Notes: generated by a model not told the origin, from the letters alone. 64,000 nucleotides of DNA from CAVYYW01 sp963772845 (GCA_963772845.1 CAVYYW010000014.1:1488001-1552000), one strand, 5' to 3'. Counted from the stretch's first letter, positions 16,578 to 25,425 are shown. A program made the numbers and translations.

Positions 16578-17571
16578 ATGAATTTATTTACAAAACTTAC
16601 GGCGGTAGCAACACTAACTGCAACTCTAGGATTAGCTGTGCCAGGCATTAGCCATGCAGCCGTAGGAAACACGGAGCTCTCAAAAGGGATGCAGAATAAA
16701 GACGTAGCACAATTACAAGACGTACTAGAAAATAGAGGCTATCTCAGCCACCTTGATACAAAAGGTGAGTTTGATGCAAAAACAGCTGAAGCTGTAAAAG
16801 AGTATCAGGAAGACCATCATTTAAGTGTTGACGGTATTGCAGGTCCTAATACATTTAAAGCAATGAACCTTAACAACACCATTGGTGCTGAATTTCTGTC
16901 AAAAGGTAGCACTGGCTTTGATGTTACAGTACTTCAGAATAAACTGAAGTCACTAAATTACTATAATGGTAGACTCGACGGCAAATTTGGTTCAAAAACC
17001 AAAAGTGCACTGATCGGTTTCCAAGATGCTAAAAATATACTTACTGACGGCATTGCAGGTCCTGACACCAAAAGTGCACTGGGCTTAAACGTTGTCGGAA
17101 ATGAAACGCAAGCAAAAGAAGAGAATAATCAATCGGCAGCAGCTACTGAAACAAAGCAGGCTCCTGCAAAAGAAACAAAGCAATCAGAAACAAAATCACA
17201 AGCGGCTCCGCAGCCTAAAGAACAGAAACAGAGCAAACCGCAGCCTAAAACTGAGAAAAAATCTCAGTCAACAGCCGCAAGGGAAAACAGTAACTGTTAA
17301 AAGTACAGCTTATACAGCTAACTGTGCAGGATGCAGCGGCATCACAGCTACTGGGATTAATTTAAAACAAAATTCTGATGCAAAAGTTATCGCAGTTGAC
17401 CCAAGTGTTATTCCACTAGGTTCTACTGTATACGTTCCAGGCTATGGTACAGCTATTGCCGGCGATACAGGCGGTGCGATCAACGGTCACCGAATCGATA
17501 TCTTCTTCCCTTCTAAAGGACAAGCTCAAAATTGGGGCGTAAAAACTCTTCAAGTGAAAATACTAAAATAA
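16578..17571 (+). pseudogene. YocH-like secreted protein: two PG-binding domains plus 3D domain, split by a +1 frameshift
   Basis: The first frame (16578-17300) encodes a signal peptide ending GISHA (residues 23-27), two PG_binding_1 domains (about residues 34-96 and 107-167, each ending DGIAGP), then a Gln/Lys/Glu/Pro-rich linker, and stops at 17298-17300. The plus-one frame continues from about 17281 as GKTVTVKSTAYTANCAGCSG with a complete 3D domain: AVDPSVIPLGS, then AGDTGG and HRIDIFF with the three Asp residues. Removing one A at 17279-17280 restores one frame of about 330 residues. The ribosome binding site AAGGAGG is excellent and a WalR box lies upstream, so the promoter is intact. 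It could be a true pseudogene, a sequencing error or a frameshifting signal. Intact, it would bind and cleave peptidoglycan. Confidence 0.8.
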
Positions 17572-17582
17572 TAGTTTACGAG

Positions 17583-17618
17583 AAAGCACAGCGGCACTTT
17601 ATGCCCTGTGCTTTTTTT
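17583..17618 (+). terminator. Terminator after the YocH-like gene
   Basis: AAAGCACA-G-CGGC pairs with GCC-C-TGTGCTTT, followed by TTTTT. Confidence 0.8.
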
Positions 17619-17640
17619 AATAGGAATTTCTTTTCACTGT

Positions 17641-18432
17641 TCACCCTTCATCAGGTTCAGCAAGGATTTCTTTTATTCTTCTTTTTTTATAGAACATCAT
17701 TCCTGTTTCTGCTACCTGCCCAATCATGCTTTTATTCATCACGGCTCCAATTACAATACCGACTATAGGTATCGCTTGAAAAAGTTTTTTCCAGCCAATA
17801 TGATCACGATAGGTTTGAAAGACTTCGCGCCAGCCCTTTAGCTGCGACGCTGTTTCCCGATCTGTTCTCTCATTCATAGAAGCTTCTATTTCCTTTAACA
17901 CAGCCTTTTTGCCACCGCCTTCTGCATAGGCAAACTGCAGGCATTGAATAATAAACAACCTTTCCTTCTCTTCTCTTGGATCATAACCATACAGCACAGC
18001 AATTTCCTGCAAGACTTTAAGCGAAGTGCCAAGCAATAAAGGAATATCCGCTGCCAATGCCGCAAGTCCTCCCGCCCCCGTTGCCGCACCTTGGATTCCT
18101 GCAAATCTTCCTCGTCTCTTTACCAGATCTTCTGCAGCACGATCAAGATCCTGAAGAGGCAATGTTCGAATCTCTTCCAGAGTAGATATTTTTAAAGAAG
18201 ATAAGAGGCGGTCTTTATTAATTAAGTACCTGCCACCGTATTCCACAAATTTTGCAATTTCTTTGAAAAGCCTGTCCAATTTTTTTTGAATATAAGAAGG
18301 GGTCAGCTTATCCAGTATCCAAAAAGGCATTCTGCCTGCCATTTCCCAGATATGTATCTTTTGCTGATCTTTTTCCCACTTATTAATTTCAGTCAATTCC
18401 TGTTTAAGGTTTTCTATGTTTTCCATCGCCAT
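17641..18432 (-). CDS. EcsC-family protein
   Basis: The 263-residue protein matches the EcsC family, whose namesake is encoded with the EcsAB ABC transporter; no transporter gene is nearby. Features: a charged N-terminal helix (KQELTEINKWEKDQQ), a conserved middle segment AGIQGAATGAGGLAALAADIPLL (about residues 110-132) ending in a hydrophobic stretch, VLYGYDPREEKERLF, and a C-terminal hydrophobic segment (FQAIPIVGIVIGAVMN). Molecular function is unknown. AAAGGATG precedes the start; a second ATG two codons later is possible. Confidence 0.8.
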   Translation of the reverse strand: MAMENIENLKQELTEINKWEKDQQKIHIWEMAGRMPFWILDKLTPSYIQKKLDRLFKEIAKFVEYGGRYLINKDRLLSSLKISTLEEIRTLPLQDLDRAAEDLVKRRGRFAGIQGAATGAGGLAALAADIPLLLGTSLKVLQEIAVLYGYDPREEKERLFIIQCLQFAYAEGGGKKAVLKEIEASMNERTDRETASQLKGWREVFQTYRDHIGWKKLFQAIPIVGIVIGAVMNKSMIGQVAETGMMFYKKRRIKEILAEPDEG

Positions 18433-18509
18433 ATCATCCTTTCCTTATTAATCTTCCCTTAACTCGCAAATAGTAACGGTTAATGACAAAAAGTTATTCT
18501 CGCTTGGAA

Positions 18510-18920
18510 CGCTGATAAGGAAACTAAAATGTCCCCAGGTGTAGTAGTGGTTGTTGATTTTGCTCTAGGCTGCTCGCTTTCCACGGGCACGGCCTCAGCT
18601 AACTTTGACATGGTTTCTTTATGCGCCAAAGTGGATCTTCGGACGCGTGCTTTTCCCGCTGGAGTCTCGCACCTTTCGCTTCAATCAACTTATTTGTTGC
18701 ATAGAAGTCATTTGTGTCCATAGATATTCAGCGGCTATCAACTGACCATGGCGTCTCAAATTTTCCTTGCACAGGGGATTCACACCGACATTTTGACTGG
18801 TTGGCGCGGTGGTGTAAGACTCCTTAAATATGCGTCCACATTTTCTTCGTGAGGTGTGAATTCAAGGAGGCTGTTTCAAGCCCTGCGGAATCAGCGGGAC
18901 GTCACTGAAAAAAATCTGTA
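18510..18920. repeat. Modular intergenic repeat: complete core plus inverted satellite module
   Basis: A complete core runs from 18553 (GTTGATTTT) to 18689 (CTTCAATCAAC), 137 bp, with 7-bp inverted ends. The internal inverted repeat is partly decayed here (AACTTTGACA / GCGCCAAAGT). From about 18830 to 18910 a second module appears inverted, with CACATTTTCTTCGTGAGGTG, AATTCAAGGAGGCTGTTTCA and AGCCCTGCGGAATCAGC. No open gene fits here. The 18433-19715 gap is mostly this family. Confidence 0.75.
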
Positions 18921-19019
18921 TTTTTGACCTTTTTAAGATTTAATCAACCTGGTGCCTTGAAAGTCCACTGAATTGCTAAGGGTTGAGATGTCTTACCACT
19001 ATGACCGAGCTCCGGGAAG

Positions 19020-19310
19020 TGAGATACTCCTCGAAAATACTCATGCTTATTGAAAGCCAGAAATACCCGAGACTCCTCGAAAATGCTTTGCATTTTCATC
19101 GTGAGAGGTGGAATCAAAGGATTAAATTCAAGTCCTGCAGAATCAGTGATCCAAGCGAAACCACGCAGAAGCGAGAGACGAGGAGGCTTGCGGGTCGCCC
19201 GACGAAAGCGAGGGTATTTTCGCTTTCCATGTATGGCAACACATTTTCTATGTTAGGTGTGCTATCAAAGATGCTGGTTCAAGTCCTATAGGTTTAGCGT
19301 GTGCCGCTAA
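19020..19310. repeat. Modular intergenic repeat, rearranged copy
   Basis: It contains TTGAAAGCCAGAAATACCCG, AGACTCCTCGAAAATGC and CGAGGAGGCTTGCGGGTCG, matching modules near 38930-39180 and 50230 in inverted order. Short open frames across it have no ribosome binding sites and are by-products. Confidence 0.65.
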
Positions 19311-19424
19311 AAGGGCCGATTGAGAGGCTTTCCAACGTTCACTAGGTGTCTAAAATTGCGATGCCACATGTTTAACTGAGGGCAATTGAATTTGTCTAGC
19401 TACGATTTCAATACGAATCATCTG

Positions 19425-19590
19425 TTCACAAACACGTTGATTAAAGCGAGCATCCTGGAGCGAAAACCAACAACCAATTCCCTTCACTCCACCTAGAATT
19501 GTAAAGTTTCTAGCGAGCTGAAGCGTTGCCCGTGGAAAGCTAGTGCTTGAAATGGAGATTAATCACAATGCAGCATTTTCCCGGAGTATC
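19425..19590. repeat. Degenerate fragment of the modular repeat
   Basis: AACACGTTGATTAAAGCGAG and TGCCCGTGGAAAGCTAG correspond to the right and left ends of the core, with unrelated sequence between them. Confidence 0.45.
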
Positions 19591-19715
19591 TTTATGTCCA
19601 CACTTTACAAACTCTAATCATGTTGAAGTCATCCGATTTTTTTCAACACTTCTTAACAAACAATCCAAAAAAAAGCAGCCTTCCTAAGAAGACCGCAATA
19701 AAATGGAGGTATGAC

Positions 19716-19868
19716 ATGGTTGGACAGTGCAACAAATTTTCTATCATCCTGTCCATTACTATTATATGTTCAATTGTTATTAGAGTAAGTGACAGACACA
19801 CATCCGCGCTAAATTATGCGATTACCCTCTTTTATATTCCACAATTGCTTCTCCTTCAGCTACTATGA
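19716..19868 (+). CDS. Possible small membrane peptide overlapping the rpiA 3' end
   Basis: A 50-codon frame starts at an ATG with GGAGG 6 bases upstream. It encodes a hydrophobic segment (FSIILSITIICSIVI) and a leucine-rich tail. It overlaps the convergent rpiA gene by 47 bases. No family is recognised. The ribosome binding site is the only support. Confidence 0.2.
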   Translation: MVGQCNKFSIILSITIICSIVIRVSDRHTSALNYAITLFYIPQLLLLQLL

Positions 19869-20517
19869 TCCGATCAGCCATTTGAAGAAACAGACCATTT
19901 TCAATAATCCCAGGCTGGCCATTCAGCCACATTGACAGATTTTCAGGTGAATGAATCAAGCCCATACTGCAGTCCAAAATATAATTTCCGCTGTCTGTTT
20001 TGTAAATATCGGATGAATCTCTCTCCTTTCTAAGCTTTGGGTTAAACCCCTTTTCACTAAGTCGTTTAAACACATGTGAATAGCCGAAGGGAAGGACCTC
20101 AACAGGAAGCGGGAAACCTCCTATTTTTTTAACCGCTTTAGTATGATCGGCGACCCAAATATTCGTTTTTGATGCACTTGCAACAATTTTTTCAAATAAA
20201 AGCGCGCCGCCGCCCCCTTTTATTCCATTAAATTCAGGGTCGAATTCATCGACACCGTCAATGGTCAAGTCAATGGCTTCCACCTCGTTAATACTTTTCA
20301 TATTTATACCTACGGATTCAGCAAGGATGGATGTACGATGGGAGGTGGAAACCCCTGTAATGTTCAGCTCTCCCGCCTGAATTCTTGCTCCAAGCTTTAG
20401 GATGGTATGAGCAATTGTAGAGCCTGTTCCTAGACCAACAATCATGTTGTTTTCAACATAATCTGCTGCTTTTTCACCTACTAGTCTTTTTTCAGCCTCT
20501 ATATTTTGTGATGTCAT
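19822..20517 (-). CDS. rpiA: Ribose-5-phosphate isomerase A
   Basis: RpiA interconverts ribose 5-phosphate and ribulose 5-phosphate. The 231-residue product has GLGTGSTIAHTI (phosphate loop), TIDGVDEFDPEFNGIKGGGG with the catalytic Asp and Glu, the KIVASASK lysine, and PVEVLPFGYSHV. AAAGGAG sits 9 bases before the ATG at 20515-20517, so that start is preferred over the ATG three codons upstream. The start overlaps the 3' end of the preceding acetyltransferase gene, suggesting coupling. Confidence 0.95.
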   Translation of the reverse strand: MTSQNIEAEKRLVGEKAADYVENNMIVGLGTGSTIAHTILKLGARIQAGELNITGVSTSHRTSILAESVGINMKSINEVEAIDLTIDGVDEFDPEFNGIKGGGGALLFEKIVASASKTNIWVADHTKAVKKIGGFPLPVEVLPFGYSHVFKRLSEKGFNPKLRKERDSSDIYKTDSGNYILDCSMGLIHSPENLSMWLNGQPGIIENGLFLQMADRIIVAEGEAIVEYKRG

Positions 20518-21265
20518 GCCTGTCATCTCCTTTATTCATTTCATTTATCCAATAAACGCTTATTGTTCTCGTATTAGGACACCCATTTTGAATAAAAAGC
20601 TTTTGCATTGGTATATTTCTTTCATCTGTCATACCTATATAATTTCTGGCACCTATACGCTTTAAGTGAATAAGTGATTGGAGATGTAAATATCGTCCGA
20701 GACCTTGTCCACGGTATTCGGGGAAAAGGCCTAAAAAAAACAACCTGCCTTCCTCCGCGGTTCCCGGTTCAATATGGGGAATACTAATACCGATCGGCCT
20801 GCCATTCCAACAACCAATCAGACAGTGATCTCCATAAGAAGAGCCTAGTTCCTCTTTTAACCCTTCAAAAAGACCGTTGTCAATCGATACACTATCCGGT
20901 TTGTTTAAACTGTCTTTAGATGCAAGCATCCAATATTTTTGAAACTGCGCATCCTCTGTTTTTTGCCAAGTTATTTCATGGGAACCACTCTTCTTCTCCA
21001 ATGTATCAAGACTCCGCTCAAATTGAAGGCGCCTGGTCTTCAATTGAAACCCAGCTTTGAGCAGTTCATCCTTCCAAAATCCAAAATTCAGTTCTGATTC
21101 ATCACATATAACAGAAATTGATTTTAAGTCATGTTGAAACTTTTTTTCAACCATCTCCTGAATGGCTTGAGAAATCTGGTCATTAGAAAAATATGCAGGT
21201 GTTCCCTCTAAAACGAAATAGTGCGGGATGCTTTGAACCACTTTGCATTGTTTTAGAACAGACAT
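20492..21265 (-). CDS. GNAT-family N-acetyltransferase, two-part (257 aa)
   Basis: The C-terminal half has the GNAT acetyl-CoA motif EYRGQGLGRYLHLQSL (about residues 183-198), preceded by the strand GRLFFLGLFP and followed by NIPMQKLFIQNGC. The N-terminal half (about 100 residues) is unlike the GNAT core and may be a degenerate repeat of the fold or a substrate domain. It overlaps rpiA by 26 bases and is upstream of it. Substrate unknown. Family call is firm, function open. Confidence 0.8.
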   Translation of the reverse strand: MSVLKQCKVVQSIPHYFVLEGTPAYFSNDQISQAIQEMVEKKFQHDLKSISVICDESELNFGFWKDELLKAGFQLKTRRLQFERSLDTLEKKSGSHEITWQKTEDAQFQKYWMLASKDSLNKPDSVSIDNGLFEGLKEELGSSYGDHCLIGCWNGRPIGISIPHIEPGTAEEGRLFFLGLFPEYRGQGLGRYLHLQSLIHLKRIGARNYIGMTDERNIPMQKLFIQNGCPNTRTISVYWINEMNKGDDRHDITKYRG

Positions 21266-21394
21266 TGCTTCTCTCCTTATTCGGTCTTCTCCATTTATTT
21301 TACCATAACCAAGATGGATATTGACCGGGGTTTCATTCCCCTTTTAGCGGAGAAGAACCGAGAAAAGAGCTTAGAAAATCCATTATTGTCCAAA

Positions 21395-21785
21395 TAAAGA
21401 AGGTGTGCAATGTCCACTGGTTCGGGCCGACCTTTGGGAAGTTCTCGATTGCCCACATTCACATGTTGGAGAATTCGGATGGAAAGAACGAGAGGCAGCG
21501 GGATCAGTTGATAGCCAATGAATATCTATAGCCGCAATTAACTTCTTTAGGACATCAAAAATGTTGATTGAAGCGGAGGGCGCGAGACCCCGACGGGACC
21601 AGCACGCGTCCGAAGATCCACTTTGGCGCACTAAGAAAACACCCAAAGTTAGCTGAGGCCGTGCCCGTGGAAAGCGAGCAGCCTAAAGCGGAAATCAACA
21701 ACACGATATCGACGAGACCAAGGGGACTTTTTCAGTGCCCCCTCCCCGTTCCAACCGAGACCCCGCAGAAATGAAGCGAGTGCCT
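21395..21785. repeat. Modular intergenic repeat, minus-orientation core with flanking modules
   Basis: The core runs 21563-21699 (137 bp), opposite in orientation to the copy at 18553: it begins GTTGATTGAAGCGGAGGGCG and ends GCGGAAATCAAC. It keeps the segment AAAGTTAGCTGAGGCCGTGC. Flanks carry GGACTTTTTCAGTGCC, also seen near 39580 and 50025. No gene is visible in 21266-21885. Confidence 0.75.
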
Positions 21786-21822
21786 AAAACTGAAATCGAT
21801 AACCATGAATTACTATGTAGAT

Positions 21823-21859
21823 AAAAAAACAGACTGTCGGGTTCTTTTTCGACAGCCTG
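21823..21859 (-). terminator. Terminator of the M48 protease gene
   Basis: On the minus strand AGGCTGTCG / CGACAGTCT is followed by GTTTTTTTATC. Confidence 0.7.
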
Positions 21860-21885
21860 AGTAGCTTTTTGGAAATGTGTTTACC

Positions 21886-23139
21886 TCACTGTTTATACTT
21901 TTCGATAAATTGTATTCTCTCCAGCATCGTAGGGTGTCCGTACCTGAACAGTTTCACAATCGGGGGAGGATTGACTTCACTGAGTCCCGAAACAGCGAGT
22001 TTTTGAAAAGAATCGATGGCTGCTTTTTTATTGTGGGTCAGGTTAATCGCATAGTTATCCGCTGCATGCTCATAGTGTCTGGAGACCGCGTTTTCAACAG
22101 GTGTTGCGGCAAAACTTAGGACGGAAAAAATCAGCAGAATCAGTGGGACAGAAGCTAGATCATGATAGGAGCTGAACCCCAGTCTGGAACCAAATTTGTC
22201 TACTGTTTTCCTATGGATTTTCGCTGTTAAAAACAAACCGACAAAGGAACCTGCAATCGACCCTAGCACACTCCAGAACAAATGGTGCATCACATAATGC
22301 CCCATTTCATGCGCCATAATAAACAGCACTTCCGGCGGTTTCATCCGATTTACCGTTGTATCCCAAAGCACAATGCGCAGATGTGAGCCAATGCCATTTA
22401 CGTAAGCATTTAAAGCATTTGTTTTATCAGACATCTTCACTTCATAAACATTATGTGCTGGAATATTCGCTTTGTCCGCCAGCTGAAGAATATCTGCCTT
22501 TAATGGACCATTAGATAACGGGTGAATGGAATTATAAAGCGGATCAATAATCACTGGCTGAATAAACATGAGAAGAATTAAAAAAGGAATAGACAGCAGC
22601 CAGACAGGCAGCCACCATCGCCTAGGGTATTTCCTCATAAAGAAATAGATAACAGCCAGCCCAAGGCCACCAATTAACCCGTTAACCCAAAAATCAATCA
22701 TTCTGTCCTTCATCCAACTGTTAAAACCTTGGACAGAGATGCCATAATGCACAGATACCGCATGACTCAGGTAATCAATTGGCAAGGTCAGCACCCAGGC
22801 GAGCAAGCTTAAACAGAAAAAATAAAAAACACCCTGAAGAATGCTCCCTCTTAATGAGGTATTTACCGTCTTTTTTAGCCAAGCCGAAAAACCAAAAACC
22901 AAAACAAACAGATATAATCCCCATTCAAAAGGCAAGCTTAAAAAATAAATCGCATCCTGGATATTTGTATATTGTCCGCTGACCAACTGTTGATGATGCG
23001 TCATAAATACAGCAGGGTCTGCTGCCGTGCCTTTCACTGCATCAGGTACACCCGGCGTTACGATCATAAAAAAGTATACGCTGAATGCAGCTATATAAAT
23101 TATATAAAGACCAAGAAACCACCATGCTGCTTTTTTCAC
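21886..23139 (-). CDS. M48-family membrane metalloprotease (Ste24/YhfN-like)
   Basis: This is a 417-residue integral membrane zinc protease. The HExxH motif is in FIMAHEMGHYVMH (first His about residue 277) with a downstream glutamate ligand in SRHYEHAADNYA. Four to five helices precede it and two follow. It resembles CAAX-protease/Ste24 enzymes, in Bacillus represented by YhfN. I chose the GTG at 23137-23139 because GAGGGG lies 5 bases upstream; the ATG eight codons earlier has no ribosome binding site. Natural substrates are unknown. Confidence 0.88.
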   Translation of the reverse strand: MKKAAWWFLGLYIIYIAAFSVYFFMIVTPGVPDAVKGTAADPAVFMTHHQQLVSGQYTNIQDAIYFLSLPFEWGLYLFVLVFGFSAWLKKTVNTSLRGSILQGVFYFFCLSLLAWVLTLPIDYLSHAVSVHYGISVQGFNSWMKDRMIDFWVNGLIGGLGLAVIYFFMRKYPRRWWLPVWLLSIPFLILLMFIQPVIIDPLYNSIHPLSNGPLKADILQLADKANIPAHNVYEVKMSDKTNALNAYVNGIGSHLRIVLWDTTVNRMKPPEVLFIMAHEMGHYVMHHLFWSVLGSIAGSFVGLFLTAKIHRKTVDKFGSRLGFSSYHDLASVPLILLIFSVLSFAATPVENAVSRHYEHAADNYAINLTHNKKAAIDSFQKLAVSGLSEVNPPPIVKLFRYGHPTMLERIQFIEKYKQ

Positions 23140-23242
23140 ATAATCCCCTCGCTCTCTGTCCATTTTTTTTGGACAATACCTACTGACAGTTTAGTCGATC
23201 ATGCCATTTTTTAGAACGTTAAAGCTTAAAGCTTTGTTTAGA

Positions 23243-23575
23243 TCAATTTATAACCGCAGAGTAAAGGGTAAGTACAATGATAGAAGATAGAACCACAAGA
23301 ACGATATTCCATCCAAAATATGAAGCAGTAAAAGCAGCCGCTGCACCAATCAGGCCAAATAAAAACCCAGACCAGTCCATCTGGTAAATACTGCCGCTGT
23401 TAATAAAGAAAATACCAGGGAAAATCAATGCTCCAAGGACAGCAAATGGCACGTTTCTTAGAACATTCTGCAGAAATACCGGGATTAATTCTTCTTTTAG
23501 AATGACAAGAGGAAGCATTCTTGGAATATATGTTACGGCACCCATGCCAATAATAACCCATAGCAATGGTGTCAT
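23243..23575 (-). CDS. azlD: Branched-chain amino acid export protein AzlD
   Basis: This is a 110-residue, four-helix protein with the AzlD motif MGAVTYIPRMLPLVIL (about residues 11-26), required with AzlC for export of branched-chain amino acids or analogues such as azaleucine. Its ATG overlaps the azlC stop by 4 bases, indicating translational coupling. Confidence 0.93.
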   Translation of the reverse strand: MTPLLWVIIGMGAVTYIPRMLPLVILKEELIPVFLQNVLRNVPFAVLGALIFPGIFFINSGSIYQMDWSGFLFGLIGAAAAFTASYFGWNIVLVVLSSIIVLTLYSAVIN

Positions 23576-24291
23576 TGTTCCACCCTCCTTTTTATATAAA
23601 AGCTTTCAATGATAAGAGCTGATATTAGTGTTGAAAGGACTATTGACCATCCAGAACTTAAAAAAAAGGCGCCACACGTATTTAGACAAGCCGAAAGTAA
23701 AAATAACCACACAATCTTTAGGTGCTTTTTTAAAGACGGGACAATTAATCCGATAAACAGGGCGTACAGCGCAATGCCCATGCTGTCCTGTAAAATCTGC
23801 GGCAGACTTGCGCCAAGTGTGTAGCCAGCAATGCTGCAAAGCACCCAGCTTCCATAAGCTGTTAGAACGAGTCCGAACATAAATGGCGCATTCAGTCTGC
23901 CTCGATATAAAGAGGCGACTGAAAATGTCTCATCCGTTATGCCAAAAGCATATATTAATTTTTTTACCGGGTGATCCTTGCCTGTTCTTTCATTTATAGA
24001 GGCGCTCATTAAAAAGTGTCGGATATTAATTATGAACGTCGCAAGAATTATTTCAAGACTGCTTGTCCCCACTGCAATCATTTGCAAAGCCATAAACTGT
24101 GAAGCACCAGCAAAGACAAAGAGGCTCATACCTGAGGCTTCCATGAAAGTTAATCCTGTGTTTTTTGCAAGAAGACCATACGTTAATGCAACCGGGAGAT
24201 ACCCCAGTGCAATAGGGATCCCGGCCTGCACCCCGCTTATAAATGAAAGCTTTGGATGGCTAACCTGATTATTGTATAACGATTCGGGCAT
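23572..24291 (-). CDS. azlC: Branched-chain amino acid export protein AzlC
   Basis: The 239-residue AzlC-family membrane protein has GIPIALGYLPVALTYGLLA, MSLFVFAGASQFMALQMIA and the RHFLMSASI loop. AGGAGGG lies 5 bases before the ATG at 24289-24291. It is the first gene of azlCD and is divergent from an XRE/cupin regulator with a large palindrome between them. In B. subtilis the local regulator is Lrp-like AzlB; here it is of a different family. Confidence 0.93.
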   Translation of the reverse strand: MPESLYNNQVSHPKLSFISGVQAGIPIALGYLPVALTYGLLAKNTGLTFMEASGMSLFVFAGASQFMALQMIAVGTSSLEIILATFIINIRHFLMSASINERTGKDHPVKKLIYAFGITDETFSVASLYRGRLNAPFMFGLVLTAYGSWVLCSIAGYTLGASLPQILQDSMGIALYALFIGLIVPSLKKHLKIVWLFLLSACLNTCGAFFLSSGWSIVLSTLISALIIESFYIKRRVEQ

Positions 24292-24313
24292 AGTTTCCCT
24301 CCTAAATACGATC

Positions 24314-24352
24314 CGTATATTATATGATACAAATTGTATGTTATAATATACG
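24314..24352. promoter_or_regulatory. Nested palindromic operator between azlC and the XRE regulator
   Basis: CGTATATTATA (24314-24324) pairs exactly with TATAATATACG (24342-24352). Inside, ATACAA (24327-24332) pairs exactly with TTGTAT (24334-24339), all centred on 24333. Another ATACG-N3-CGTAT lies at 24306-24318. It overlaps the expected promoters of both divergent genes and is the likely site of the XRE protein. Confidence 0.65.
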
Positions 24353-24399
24353 AAGTTGCAAGACAATTTCAATTAATTTAGAAGGTGAAAAGAATAGCT

Positions 24400-24957
24400 A
24401 TGGAAAAAATCGCTTTATCCAAACGAATTGGTGAAAGATTAAGTGTTTTAAGAGGGGAGCGCCGGCTGTCTCTTGAACAGCTCTCCAGAATCACAGGCGT
24501 TAGTAAACCTATGCTAGGTCAGATTGAACGTGGACAATCCAATCCAACCGTCAGCACGCTTTGGCGAATAGCCGAGGGACTTGGCGTGTCTTTTACATCA
24601 TTTATAGAAGAAGAGGAGCCTGGTGTTCACGTTGTTAAAAAAAATGATATTCAGCCTTTAAAAGAATCTAAGGACTTGTATGAGGTCTGGCCAGTTTTTC
24701 CTATGAGCCAGGGGGTGCCGCTCGAGGTTTATACAATTACGCTTCATCCGGAATGCCGCTATGAATCTAAAGCACATCCAAAGGGTGTAAGAGAATACTT
24801 ATGGTGCACAAAAGGGAGCTGTCGATTATCAACAGCTCAGGGCGTTTATTCTATTAACGAATGTGAGGGTATCTCCTTTCGTGCCGATGAAACGCACATT
24901 TATGAAAATATAAAAAATGTGGAAGCCGAATTAGTCATGGTCATTTATTATCCCTGA
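24400..24957 (+). CDS. XRE-family regulator with C-terminal cupin domain
   Basis: The 185-residue protein has an N-terminal helix-turn-helix (LSLEQLSRITGVSKPMLGQI and ERGQSNPTVSTLWRIAEGL) and a C-terminal cupin sensor domain from about residue 100 (YTITLHPECRYESKAHPKG ... FRADETHIYEN). Such proteins usually control a neighbouring transporter or catabolic gene in response to a small ligand; azlCD is divergent, so it is the likely target. The start is uncertain: a GTG at 24385 is possible, but ATG at 24400 with AAGGTG upstream is preferred. Its stop overlaps the convergent downstream gene by 27 bases. Confidence 0.85.
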   Translation: MEKIALSKRIGERLSVLRGERRLSLEQLSRITGVSKPMLGQIERGQSNPTVSTLWRIAEGLGVSFTSFIEEEEPGVHVVKKNDIQPLKESKDLYEVWPVFPMSQGVPLEVYTITLHPECRYESKAHPKGVREYLWCTKGSCRLSTAQGVYSINECEGISFRADETHIYENIKNVEAELVMVIYYP

Positions 24958-25425
24958 TTTAATTTCTATATGATCCATGATGTCTTGATCGTTAATAAAT
25001 GTAACCGCTGATTCTGTGACATTCCTCCCCGAAAAGACGCCAAGTCCCTGATTTCCTTTTAGAAACGATTGCCAGACCGGCTGACGATTATTGCCGACCG
25101 ATAAAATACTTTGCTGATTTAAAGTACCAACGTCTATCCCTTCCCAGTTCAATTGAATCAGTTGATTTGTTTGCTCCTTCTCCTCCTCTTCTTCTTTGTG
25201 ACCTTCATCGCCTGCAATAGACTGATGAAGTTGATGAAGAACATCCTGAAAATCCCTGTCATCAATGTATGTTCTGGGATTGATGACCATTGAACCGCTC
25301 GGCTGGCCGAAGCCTTGATTAATTTTTTTTACAGATTGCCAATTGGCCTGCTGATTCTCCCCAACGAATACACCTGACGATTGTTCGATATGCTCTATTT
25401 TTAATTGCTTCCAATTAAAATCGAT
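24931..25425 (-). CDS. Internally duplicated protein of unknown function, apparent ATC start
   Basis: The frame encodes about 164 residues made of two related halves: FNWKQLKIEH ... VFVGENQQANWQS ... NQGFG ... YIDDRDFQD, and LNWEGIDVGT ... LSVGNNRQPVWQS ... NQGLG ... FINDQDIMD, joined by a Glu/Lys-rich linker. The only ATG in frame (25290) lies mid-repeat with no ribosome binding site. A perfect AGGAGG (25433-25438) is followed 7 bases later by ATC (25423-25425), with two TAG stops just upstream, so initiation at ATC or loss of an ATG is implied. Function unknown. Confidence 0.55.
   Translation of the reverse strand: MDFNWKQLKIEHIEQSSGVFVGENQQANWQSVKKINQGFGQPSGSMVINPRTYIDDRDFQDVLHQLHQSIAGDEGHKEEEEEKEQTNQLIQLNWEGIDVGTLNQQSILSVGNNRQPVWQSFLKGNQGLGVFSGRNVTESAVTFINDQDIMDHIEIKSGIINDHD

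Noticed and set aside
16578..17300. Treating the first frame as a complete normal gene
   Set aside because: It ends just before a perfectly conserved 3D domain in the next frame, and the domain set is that of YocH, so a frameshift is the better explanation.
18983..19291. Open frame of about 100 codons within the repeat region
   Set aside because: It has no ribosome binding site and runs through repeat modules that recur in other frames elsewhere.
23220..23236. AAAGCTTAAAGCTTT as terminator after azlD
   Set aside because: The loop would be a single base and the stem is weak; no convincing terminator.
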